Notes under the pieces: model-generated
What the model saw: the letters and a program-made list of their open reading frames with translations, nothing else
What the model was told of the DNA's origin: nothing
Databases searched by the model: none
Part shown: positions 7,684 through 15,885 of the stretch, one piece after another
Numbering within the stretch: the first letter of the stretch is position 1
Layout: every line of letters starts with the position of its first letter
Position numbers and translations under genes: made by a program
From: Nitrobacter sp039808345
GTDB lineage: Bacteria; Pseudomonadota; Alphaproteobacteria; Rhizobiales; Xanthobacteraceae
DNA: 64,000 bases
NCBI RefSeq assembly: GCF_047824785.1
Contig: NZ_CP181167.1
Coordinates: 1,612,001-1,676,000, forward strand
Reading direction: 5' to 3'

Positions 7684-9438
7684 CTACCGCAACGGTCTTT
7701 TCAGTAGCGTGAAACGGTCGGGATCGAGGCCAAGAGACGGTTGCAGCATCGGAGCGTCCAGCACGCTGAGCGTCGGTCTTTCGATGGGCGCCTGATTGTG
7801 GGGCGCATCGCGATGTGAGGTCGCGCCACGCCAGCGCTCCAGGACGGCATCGACGAACACCATGTCCTGTCCGTGGCTGGAGGACGGCACCGTGGAGATT
7901 TTGGCCTCGCTGCGCGGCAGTTGGTGCGCCGGAACCTCCTTGAAGCGCAACCGGGTGGGAAGCGCGACGCCTTCGCCGAAAGCCAGCACCTCGCGGGTTC
8001 CGAGCGACGGCACGAACGAGAGCAGGTTGGCCGCCGCATCCGAGACTGCCGAACGCAGCAGCGACTGGTCGCGGTCGTTGGCAAGGCGCATCGTGAACAG
8101 CGTATTGCACTGGGAAATGATGGTGGCGTCGAGTTCCGCCGGACGCTGCGTGACGAGGCCGAGATAAACCCCGTACTTGCGGCCTTCCTTGGCGATGCGG
8201 GAGATCGCCTTGCGTGTCGGGCCGAAGCCGATGTTGCGGTCGGCCGACGCATAGCGGTGCGCCTCCTCGCAAACGAACAGCAGCGGCGAGACGCCGTCGC
8301 TCCACAGACCGAAGTCAAAGGCCATGCGACAGAGGACCGATACCACGGAGTCGACGACCTCCGCGGGAAAGCCGGCAAGCTGCATGATGGTCATCGGCTT
8401 GCCGTTGGCGGGCAGGCGGAACAACAGGCTGACAACCTCGGCCATGGTATCGCCGCCGACATTGGCGTTGTCGAACATGAAGGCATAGCGGGGATCGTTG
8501 CGCACGGTTTCGATGCGCGAGATCAGCTTATGGTAGACGATGCGAGACGAGCGGTTTTCCAGCCTGCCCATGCGCTCGTCGATCAGCGAGATCATGTCGA
8601 CAAGTCTGTACGGCACCGGCGTATCGGACGTGAAGCCGACGCTCTTGGGGTCGGTACGTTTGAGGCTGACACGGTCGGCATGCTGATACTGCGTATAGAT
8701 TCCCTTCGCGATCGGGATCACCTCCGCAAGGATATCGAGCTCCTCCGGCACGCCGGGCCGTCCTCCGAACAGAACGTCGACGATTTCCTCGAAGTTGAAA
8801 AGCCAGAACGGCAGTTTCAGGTTGCGCGGGTTCAGCACGAGGGCGCGATCGCCGAAACAGCGGCCGTACTCATTGTGCACGTCGAGCAGGAAGATGCGCA
8901 GATCAGGGCGCGATTGCAGGATTTCATTGATAAGCAACGAAACGCCGCTCGACTTGCCGACGCCGGTCGAGCCGAGCACGGCGAAGTGCTTGCTGAGCAT
9001 TTCCTCGATATCGACAAAGGCCGTGACGGACGGATCCTGCTGCAGCGTGCCGACGTCGATCTGATCCGCTCCGTTGGGCGCATAGATGGTCCGCAGTTCC
9101 TGATTGGTGACCAGGTCCGCAAGGTCGTCGATCGCCGGATAGTTGGTGACGCCGCGCTGGAAACGAGGGCGGGAGCCGGAACTGTCCAGGATTTCGCCGA
9201 GCAGATCGACCGAGGCGCTTGCCATGAATTCATCGGATGAGGGCAGGTGCTCGCAGGAGACCTCCGTGATCATCGCGACGATGGTGGATGTCATGCTGCG
9301 CAGACTGACGAACCGGCCCACGGTTGCGCGCGCCGCTGTCAGCGACATCCGGCCGGTCCTCAGAATACCCACGCGCGCCTGCGACCCGCGTACGGAAATG
9401 ACACGGCCGAAGGAGTTTTGGGAAATCGAATGAAGCAT
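7684..9438 (-). CDS. HerA-like DUF87 ATPase
   Basis: 584 residues from ATG 9438 (MLHSISQNSF); a longer frame reaches 9537 but its extra residues look non-coding. It has an N-terminal beta-rich region of about 140 residues like the HAS-barrel of HerA, Walker A GSTGVGKS (156-163), Walker B in LLFVCEEAHRY, and VTQRPAELDATIISQCNTLF, the sensor/arginine region of the FtsK-HerA superfamily. HerA proteins are hexameric DNA translocases that usually act with the nuclease NurA. No NurA or other nuclease is adjacent, so this is the orphan bacterial type; its job is unknown. It is not in an obvious operon. Confidence 0.8.
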   Translation of the reverse strand: MLHSISQNSFGRVISVRGSQARVGILRTGRMSLTAARATVGRFVSLRSMTSTIVAMITEVSCEHLPSSDEFMASASVDLLGEILDSSGSRPRFQRGVTNYPAIDDLADLVTNQELRTIYAPNGADQIDVGTLQQDPSVTAFVDIEEMLSKHFAVLGSTGVGKSSGVSLLINEILQSRPDLRIFLLDVHNEYGRCFGDRALVLNPRNLKLPFWLFNFEEIVDVLFGGRPGVPEELDILAEVIPIAKGIYTQYQHADRVSLKRTDPKSVGFTSDTPVPYRLVDMISLIDERMGRLENRSSRIVYHKLISRIETVRNDPRYAFMFDNANVGGDTMAEVVSLLFRLPANGKPMTIMQLAGFPAEVVDSVVSVLCRMAFDFGLWSDGVSPLLFVCEEAHRYASADRNIGFGPTRKAISRIAKEGRKYGVYLGLVTQRPAELDATIISQCNTLFTMRLANDRDQSLLRSAVSDAAANLLSFVPSLGTREVLAFGEGVALPTRLRFKEVPAHQLPRSEAKISTVPSSSHGQDMVFVDAVLERWRGATSHRDAPHNQAPIERPTLSVLDAPMLQPSLGLDPDRFTLLKRPLR

Positions 9439-9827
9439 TGGTCTGACCACATTTCTTGTGTCGAGTGCGCTGCTGCGGCACCAATGCTTGCACTGTTGTT
9501 GCAAGAAACGGTTAAGCCGGCCTCGTAGCGGAGGCATGGCGAAAGGCCCGCCATGCGCGATGCGTGGTTGCGGCCGCTGATCCTGGGCCCTTCCGCTTCC
9601 GACAGCAGCAGCGCGGCTCTATGGTCTTGATTGGACGCGTTTTCTTCACGCGATGCGGTGTTCGCTTCGCTTGAAAACGCTATGGGCTCATGCTGGAACC
9701 GGCACGCAGACACAGGTCTGTTGGGATGGCGGCGTTAACCGCCTGTGAACTATGCGCGCAAACCCGGCAGCCAGAGGGGCGTGATCGAAAGGCTGTCGCC
9801 GGATGGCGAGGAACGCTGGCCGGACGG
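9439..9827. repeat. Gap between autotransporter and ATPase genes, holding a palindromic module
   Basis: No gene is supported. At about 9611-9690 there is a module of the CGTTTTCTTCACGCG...GCTTGAAAACGC type with GGCTCTATGG and ATGGGCTCATGC at its edges. The rest (promoter side of the ATPase gene, 9439-9600, and 9691-9827) shows nothing I can name. Confidence 0.6.
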
Positions 9828-11890
9828 TCACCAGGCGTATCTGAGCGTTCCCCTGCCGATAAAGCTCGAAACGTTGCTGGAAAACTCGCCCTCGAACGAT
9901 GATGCGAGCGAGAGGCCGTTGCTCCAGGCCAGTTCGGCGCCGGCGGTGACGAGTGCGGCGTCGGAGGCAATCCTCGCGCCGTTGACGACGAAGCCGGTGC
10001 CGGGCAGCGACTGGAATGTCACCGCGACATTGCGGGCGGTGTCGAAATAATGCGCCCACGCCGCGCGGCCGCGGAACGTCAACAGCGCCTCGTTCACCGC
10101 CGTGGAGCGATCGAACCGCAGGCCGAATTCGCTACGCGTTGCGAGGATGTTGCGGGCCGTATAGCCGAGTGCGAAACTTGAGGCGCTGCCGTCGCCCTGC
10201 TCAAGATAGGATGGCATCCGATAGCTGACGGCTTGGGCGGCAGCATAGGGGATGACCCCGGCGAGCGCGGTATCGATACGCCAGCCCGCCTCGATCCGCC
10301 CCGCGAGCACGCCAGCCCTGTAGTTGGCGCGCAATCGCTCGCCGGTGATCGGCGCCGTGCGATTGGTGGTGACATCGTGCCAGCCGTAGGAGAGGGCGGT
10401 GTTGAGGTAACCGCTGCGCGCGATGGCCTGCTGCGCGAACGCGCCGGCCTGGAACAGGTCGCTGCGGCCGGAGCCCAGCCCATCGGCGAGACCGAACACG
10501 GTGCCGCCGCCGTTCAGCGCGAAACCGACGTTGGTGGACGGCGACAGCGCATAGGTGGCTCCGCCCGTGCCGCCATAGACCTGGCTTCTCGCGTCATGGC
10601 TGCCCACCACGCTGTTGCCGGAAATGTGCGTCGAGCCGCCATAGGCCGCGCCGAAGACGCGCCAGCGCTGCTCGAAGCCCGAGACCGGGGGCGGCTCAAG
10701 CGATGCGAAGGCGTCATATGCCCGTCCGCGGCGAGGAGTCTCCGCCGCATAGCCCAGTGCCGGCGATGCGTGTGGGAGCGGGGTCTGCGCGCCCGCCACG
10801 AACGGGTCTGTCATCGTATTGAGAAACTGGTTCTGCGCATCGAACGCCCCCTGCGCGGCGGTGGTTGCGATTTCTCCAGAAGCCTGTGACAGTCCACGCG
10901 CATCGAGTGCGCCGAACACCAGCGGAATGCCGCCGCTGTCATTGTTGTTGAAGAAATCAGCCAGCGTATTGGCGACATTCTGCTGATTGATGCTGAGGCC
11001 ATCCTGCCGGAACGACAGCACCAGATCGAGCCACGCATTGCTGCCGTCATAGGCCAGCGCCGTTCTGAAGTTCGCCGGCAGATTGGTGGCGACCGGACCG
11101 GCAAAGGCGCCGTTGACGCCGCCATCGGCGGTGAGAATGGTGTAACGCCTCTCGACATAGCTGCCGGGAGCGAACTGTGCCTGAACCGTCGCGCCGCCAA
11201 GCGTCGCCGTGCCTGTGACGCGGGTGAAGTCGGCATTCGCAGGGGAGACATCAACCATGTAACGCGATGCCGCCGTCAGGGTGAGGTTGCCTTGAACGGT
11301 CAGCGCTCCGATCGAGTTGTTGCCGGGCGCCAGCGCGCCGCCGTCGATCAGCGTATGGCCAACCGTGCCGATGCCGCCGAGCGTGCCGCCGGCCTCGACC
11401 GTCGTCAGCGCCGAGGATGCGATCGAGCCGTTCACGAGAAGCGTGCCGCTCCTGACCGTCGTCGCGCCGGTATAGGCGTGGTTTCCTGCCAGGATCAGCG
11501 TGCCGCCGCCGAGCTTGTCGAGTCCGATGCCGGCTCCGCTGAGCGGTGCGGAGATCGCCGCGGTGACGCCGCCATCGACGTTGGCGAAACTTGCCGCCGC
11601 GTTTCCGTGTGGATCGCCCGTCATCATCAGGAAGTCACCCATAAGGTGATAACCATCGGTCTTGAACTGCAATCCTTGGAATGACAACGCACTCACGGGT
11701 GTCGCGCCCGATATTGTCACCGTGCCGGCGGCACCGGCAAACACGCCGACCTCGCCGCGCCAGTGGTCGTTGATGCCAGCCTGTCCTGGAGCGCCGGTCC
11801 AGTTGGTGCTCGTGGCGTTCCAGGTGCCGTTGCCGCCGTCCACCGTGCCGTTGCCGATCTGATCGACTCCGTCCCAGACACCCGCTGGCC
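9828..11890 (-). pseudogene. Autotransporter, C-terminal part with beta-barrel domain (frameshifted fragment)
   Basis: This is the 3' piece of a broken autotransporter gene. It encodes the end of the passenger, with the repeat-like block GTLILAGNHAYTGATTV ... GTLGGIGTVGHTLIDGG, then a linker and a C-terminal autotransporter barrel of about 280 residues ending in TLRYAW, where an aromatic last residue fits outer-membrane insertion. The upstream piece is in another frame: its frame runs out at 11717, whereas VWDGVDQIGNGTVDGG in this frame continues the passenger from about 11885. A 2-base excess (or equivalent indel) near 11884-11890 explains the shift. Without the frameshift and IS the gene would run from 14596 to 9828 and encode about 1170 residues. 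Confidence 0.8.
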
Positions 11891-13055
11891 GCCCTGGTTG
11901 ACCAACAGGTTGACCTGGTTAGGAATGTCGGTGCTCACCGTAGCGCCGGATGGAACCGCGGAAAAAGCTCCGCTCGTCGTTCCAGCGACATTGAACAGCC
12001 GGTAATAGCCCGACACCGCGCCCGGCGTCTGCAAGGTGCCGCCGAGCGACAGGTTTCCGTTGACGATCACCAGATCGTTGGAGGCGCCGCCGACCACGCC
12101 CGGCGCGCCAAATTCGAACACCGAGGTTGAACCGGCATTGAGCGTCAGGTTGCCGTCCACCGTCAGCGTGCCGGGGCTGAGGCCTGCCGACAGTATGCCG
12201 CCAGCGTTGACAGTGGTGTTGCCAACCGTGCCGATGCCTCCGAGCGTACCGCCGGACTCCACCGTGGTCAGCGACGAGGATGCGATCGAGCCGTTCACGA
12301 ACAGCCTGCCAGCGCTGACCGTGGTGGCGCCGGAATAGCTGCTGTTACCCGCGAGGATCAGCGTCCCGGCGCCCAGCTTGGTCAGGCCGCCCGGACCGCT
12401 GATACCCTGGGTGACCGTGAAGTTGTTGGCTGCGTTGTTAATATCCATGCCGCCGCCGAGGGCGCCCAGGGATATGCTGCGTGAGGTTGAGTTGAACGCT
12501 GTTCCCGTTGCTCGCAGGGTTCCGCCGTTGAGAGTCACCGCTCCTGAAGCTGAGCCGAGATGGCCGTTGCTCGATACCGACAGGATGCCGCCGGAAATCG
12601 TCGTCCCTCCGGTATAGTTGTTGCTGCCGGACAGGGTCAGCGTGCCGGTGCCGACCTTGATCAATGATGCATTGGAGCCGGTCTCCCAGAGCTGGCCTGA
12701 GTAACTCGTCGACTGATTGTTGCCGCCGATGGTCAGTGATTGATTGTTTCCACTGAACTGAACTCGCCAACCTGTACCGCTCAGCGACCCCATGGACACC
12801 GCATGGTTGTCACCTGTGATCAGGACGCCAAGGTCGCTGTTCAGATTGAATGCCGCCAGACCACCCGATGAACTATCCTTGAGATCGACCTGAGAAGAAC
12901 CGGTCATGTTCAAGACGACATTCGCGTTCATCGACGCGGAGTTGTTCATGATCAGGCCGGCGTTATGCAGGTTGATGGTCTGGACAAAACCGGAATTGTT
13001 GATGATCCCGGCGCCATGCAATCCGTAACCGGTAGCCGCCGGACCAATGTTAAAG
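11884..13055 (-). pseudogene. Autotransporter, middle passenger part (fragment between IS and frameshift)
   Basis: Passenger region of the same autotransporter, starting at the IS junction (FNIGPAATGYGLHGAG) and staying open to the frameshift near 11885. It is Gly/Asn/Ser/Thr-rich beta-helix sequence with several passenger-associated repeats, for example GTLTLSGSNNYTGGTTISGG and GTLILAGNSSYSGATTVSAG. Past the shift the frame reads SGTESIRSATARWTAAT and soon ends at 11717, which is out-of-frame residue. Removing the 1263-bp IS exactly would rejoin this frame to the N-terminal piece (both frames agree and 1263 is divisible by 3), so the IS is not the cause of the frameshift. Confidence 0.8.
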
Positions 13056-13121
13056 TGAGGTGGTGCCGGTTTCTGAGACAGGGGCATAAGGTGGATCGCC
13101 CGATGAAAAGGACGATCCGGT

Positions 13122-13403
13122 ATGAAGACACGCAGACGATTTACGGCTGAGTTCAAGGCCAAGGTTGCGCTTGAGGCGATCCGTGGCGAGCGGACGATTT
13201 CGGAACTGGCGACAAAGCACCAGCTTCATCCGAACCAGATTACGCAGTGGAAACGGCAGGCCATCGAGAACCTGGCCAAGACGTTCGACGACAAGGCTGC
13301 TGATGCGCAGGTCGGCCGGGAAGCCGAGGTGACCAAGCTGCACGCCAAGATTGGCCAGCTTGTCGTTGAGCGGGATTTTTTGGCCAAGGCCTTCGATCGC
13401 TGA
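13122..13403 (+). CDS. IS3-family transposase OrfA (copy 1)
   Basis: 93 residues. N-terminal helix-turn-helix of the IS3 OrfA type (RRFTAEFKAKVALEAIRG, then TISELATKHQLHPNQITQWK), then a C-terminal coiled-coil/leucine-zipper stretch (KLHAKIGQLVVERDFLAKAF). It binds the IS ends and regulates transposition. The last codons cross a TTTTTTG run at 13376-13382; a -1 slip there enters the orfB frame, which is open across the join, giving the OrfAB transposase. The host gene is on the opposite strand. Confidence 0.93.
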   Translation: MKTRRRFTAEFKAKVALEAIRGERTISELATKHQLHPNQITQWKRQAIENLAKTFDDKAADAQVGREAEVTKLHAKIGQLVVERDFLAKAFDR

Positions 13404-13420
13404 GCCTGGATCGGAGGAGA

Positions 13421-14257
13421 ATGATGATTGACCCCGATCACAACCGGCTCTCGATCCGCCGCCAGTGCGAACTGGTCTCGATCTCGCGGGCGTCGTTCTA
13501 CCGACAGCCCGCCGGCGAGACGCCCGAGAACCTCGAACTGATGCGCACCATCGACGAGGCCTTCATGGAGACGCCCTGGTATGGCTCCCGGCAGATGGCC
13601 CGGCATCTGCGGCGTCAGGGCTGGTGCGTGGGTCGCAAGCGGGTCCGGCGGCTGATGCGCAAGATCGGTCTGTCGCCGATCTACCAGGCGCCGAGAACCA
13701 GCGAGCCGCATCCGCAGCATCGCATCTATCCCTACCTGCTGCGGCACCTGGCGATCGAGCGGCCGGATCACGTTTGGTGTGCCGATGTGACCTATATCCC
13801 GATGCGGCGCGGCTTCCTTTACCTCGTGGCCATCATGGACTGGTTCAGCCGCAAGGTCCTGGCCTGGCGGTTGTCGAACACGATGGATGCCGACTTCTGT
13901 GTTGCCGCTCTCGAAGAGGCGATCGCCTGCCATGGCAGGCCCGACATCTTCAACACCGACCAAGGCTCGCAGTTCACTAGCTTCGCCTTCACGACGACGC
14001 TGAAGGATGCCGGCATCCGCATCTCCATGGACGGGCGCGGCCGCTGGATGGACAACGTCTTCATCGAACGACTGTGGCGCAGCCTCAAATATGAGTGCGT
14101 CTTCCTCAGCACATTCGAAACGGGAAGCCAAGCCCGCTGCGGCATCGGCTCCTGGATAGACTATTACAACCGGCGACGCCCGCACTCGACCTTCGCCGGC
14201 AGGACGCCCGACGAAGTCCATGCTATGGCGGAAATGACGGAGCAATTGGCGGCGTAG
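13421..14257 (+). CDS. IS3-family transposase OrfB, DDE integrase domain (copy 1)
   Basis: 278 residues. HTH_21-like N-terminus (LVSISRASFYRQP) and rve integrase core with the DDE triad in VWCADVTYIP, FNTDQGSQFTS and MDNVFIERLWRSLK. The C-terminal YNRRRPHSTFAGRTP block is typical of IS3 OrfB. An ATGATG start with GGAGGAG just upstream would allow separate translation, but the active enzyme in this family is the OrfAB fusion made by frameshifting. Same length and sequence as the other two copies. Confidence 0.95.
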   Translation: MMIDPDHNRLSIRRQCELVSISRASFYRQPAGETPENLELMRTIDEAFMETPWYGSRQMARHLRRQGWCVGRKRVRRLMRKIGLSPIYQAPRTSEPHPQHRIYPYLLRHLAIERPDHVWCADVTYIPMRRGFLYLVAIMDWFSRKVLAWRLSNTMDADFCVAALEEAIACHGRPDIFNTDQGSQFTSFAFTTTLKDAGIRISMDGRGRWMDNVFIERLWRSLKYECVFLSTFETGSQARCGIGSWIDYYNRRRPHSTFAGRTPDEVHAMAEMTEQLAA

Positions 14258-14318
14258 AAACGAACCCGATCCACCTTAGCCAGGCCGCCAAACTGTCTCA
14301 CCAAGCGGGTCCACCTCA

Positions 14319-14596
14319 GTTGAGTTGGGGACGGCGGCGGGGCTCCAGTTGGAGGCCGTATGGTAATCGCTGTCCGTGCCGCCGATCCACACCGCCTGCG
14401 CCCTGGCTTCTCCGGTGAACGGCAGCGGCATGGCGCCAGCTACCATCGCAACGGCTCCCGCCGACATCAGCCTGGTCAAGGCAGTGCTGCTCCGCATAAT
14501 CCTGAGGCCGCGCGACAGGACATGCAGGGATCTCCCGCCGAGGACCTGGTTTACGGATTGCGTCGCCGGCAAGATCCGGATGATATGGCCTGACAT
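14319..14596 (-). pseudogene. Autotransporter, N-terminal part with signal peptide (cut by IS)
   Basis: First about 92 codons of the broken autotransporter, with a long N-terminus ending in a signal peptide (LMSAGAVAMVAGAMPLPF, cleavage near ARAQA) and the start of a beta-helix passenger (VWIGGTDSDYHTASNWSP). The IS begins at AVPNST. A start at 14497 (MRSSTALTRL) would give a conventional signal peptide; starting at 14596 gives the extended signal peptide common in large autotransporters. The remainder of the gene lies beyond the IS. Confidence 0.75.
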
Positions 14597-14949
14597 CGTC
14601 TTTCTTCACCATGCAGCCGGTTCCCGCCCGGCGCCCTGAATTTCCGCTTCGATTCTTTTCATTGTTTGGGCACAGTTTGGGCACAATCAAAACCGCTCAG
14701 GCCGCGAAAACCTCAAAAAGTTTCCCTTTAGAACAAAGTTTTCAGGGTGCTGGTGTAAAGCGGCAACTATGAGAGCCGGGTTCTCTTCTCTTCTGAAATC
14801 AAATCCAGAGGTTTGTGCCTGAAGAAATTGCGTTCGACCCGTCCGCGCGCTTGCCAAGTGAGGGAACGAGCGGATAGAACGACCCCGAGCCTCGCTGCGA
14901 AGCGAAGCTACGATCCTGACGCTGTAACGCTTTGGTGGATTTGGACAAT
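14597..14949. other. Gap upstream of the autotransporter and tRNA-Gln
   Basis: No gene supported. A direct repeat of TTTGGGCACA occurs at about 14665-14686. Promoters for the leftward autotransporter gene and the rightward tRNA should be here; I can not place them with confidence. Confidence 0.4.
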
Positions 14950-15023
14950 TGGGGAATGGTGTAACGGTAGCACAACAGACTCTGACTCTGTTTGTCTAGG
15001 TTCGAATCCTAGTTCCCCAGCCA
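14950..15023 (+). tRNA. tRNA-Gln (anticodon CUG)
   Basis: 74 bases including an encoded CCA. The acceptor stem TGGGGAA pairs with TTCCCCA, the anticodon stem ACAGA pairs with TCTGT around the loop CTCTGAC with anticodon CTG, and the T arm contains GGTTCGAATCC. Discriminator base G, as expected for tRNA-Gln. The D arm has GTAACGGTAGCAC. A palindromic repeat begins 9 bases after the CCA and may take part in 3'-end formation. Confidence 0.95.
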
Positions 15024-15648
15024 CTCCCAAGAGAGCATTATCGCTTCTGATTGAATCAGAAGCGAAGCTCTAGGTTTGTTGTTTTGGCGCGTTTTCTTCA
15101 CGCGAACCGGTTTCCACTTCGCTCGAAAACGCTCTAATTAAACAATAAATCCAGAAAATTAGCGTGATGTTTTCACGCAGGCTCACACGCGCTTTTGGAA
15201 ATCACGTTCGCAACAGTCGTCCGGTCAAGCTCTCGATGGCTTGCGCGTCGATGAACTGGCGGCCAGCTTGCGGCTTCAGTTTTATAATTTCAATAAGCCA
15301 TTGAATGAAGTGGCCTATTTGAATGATGTTGGCGGAAGTTTAGCTGAGCATGATCCCGGCCCGAAGGGCCGCGCCGGCGCAAAGTGGAAACCGGTTTTCG
15401 GATAAGATCGCGCTCGATCAAAAAGTTAAGGCTGGAGTCTGATTCAACGCAGTTGAACCAGACTCCAGAGCCTTCCCCCGTTGCTATTCTGAATCAGAAG
15501 CGATCTCTATGATTTTGATATGTCGCGTTTTCTTCACGCGATCCGATATCCATCCCCGGGTCAAAGCCAGGCATGCTTCGCTCGAAAACGCTATGGCCGC
15601 CGTACTACTCCTATCGTGTCGGCATCATGTGCGGCGCATTTCGGCGAG
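15024..15648. repeat. Gap after tRNA-Gln filled with several palindromic modules
   Basis: No gene supported. Modules visible: GCTTCTGATTGAATCAGAAGC type within 15032-15072; CGTTTTCTTCACGCG...GAAAACGC type 15085-15135; an ACCGGTT-core hairpin 15346-15415 carrying an extra inner stem (GGCCCGAAGGGCC); GAGTCTGATTCAACGCAGTT type 15434-15466; then a second CGTTTTCTTCACGCG module 15522-15593 with an inner insertion. Bases 15140-15345 show no feature I can name. Confidence 0.8.
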
Positions 15649-15771
15649 CTACCCTTTCGGGTGCTCACGGTGGTAGGCTGTCGTCTGGCGCTGCCCGTAA
15701 GCGATAGCCAGCGAGAATATGGTGATGACGCCCGCGACAAGCGCGGTCACGAAGATTGTTTCAGTTGGCAT
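15649..15771 (-). CDS. 40-residue single-span membrane protein
   Basis: Starts at ATG 15771 (MPTETIFVTALVAG), with AAGGGAG as a good Shine-Dalgarno sequence about 6 bases upstream. One membrane helix covers about residues 5-24 (TIFVTALVAGVITIFSLAIA), followed by a short polar tail (YGQRQTTAYHREHPKG). No known family; Bradyrhizobium-type genomes carry many such small proteins. The strong ribosome site and a helix that begins right after the start support it. Confidence 0.6.
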   Translation of the reverse strand: MPTETIFVTALVAGVITIFSLAIAYGQRQTTAYHREHPKG

Positions 15772-15885
15772 GTCGATCTCCCTTGTTGATTTCGACATGC
15801 CAAGAATACATCTAGTTCCAATGCATGTTTTGCCATAGCGCAAAGACGCCATTTTCCCTTGCGTGATTGCGGATCGAACCGGCGG

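Larger units (their letters stand above)
13056..14318 (+). mobile_element. IS3-family insertion sequence, copy 1 (complete)
   Basis: 1263 bp, bounded by imperfect inverted repeats: left TGAGGTGGTGCCGG..., right (reverse complement) TGAGGTGGACCCGC..., both followed by a shared GAGACAG. It has TG...CA ends as in IS3-family elements. It contains orfA and orfB in -1 relation with a T6G run at the end of orfA. By the translated ORFs it matches the other two copies in the window, so movement was recent. It interrupts the autotransporter gene. The flanks (AAG on the left, GTT on the right) show no target duplication. Confidence 0.93.

Noticed and set aside
7873..9240. 455-codon frame opposite the HerA-like ATPase
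   Set aside because: Shadow frame; the minus-strand frame has Walker motifs.
13226..14245. 339-codon frame antisense to IS orfB (also in copies 2 and 3)
   Set aside because: It is the reverse-strand shadow of the transposase; OrfB has the DDE triad and family match, the antisense frame has none.
14665..15023. Integrated element attachment site at tRNA-Gln
   Set aside because: No integrase and no second copy of the tRNA 3' end seen in the window.
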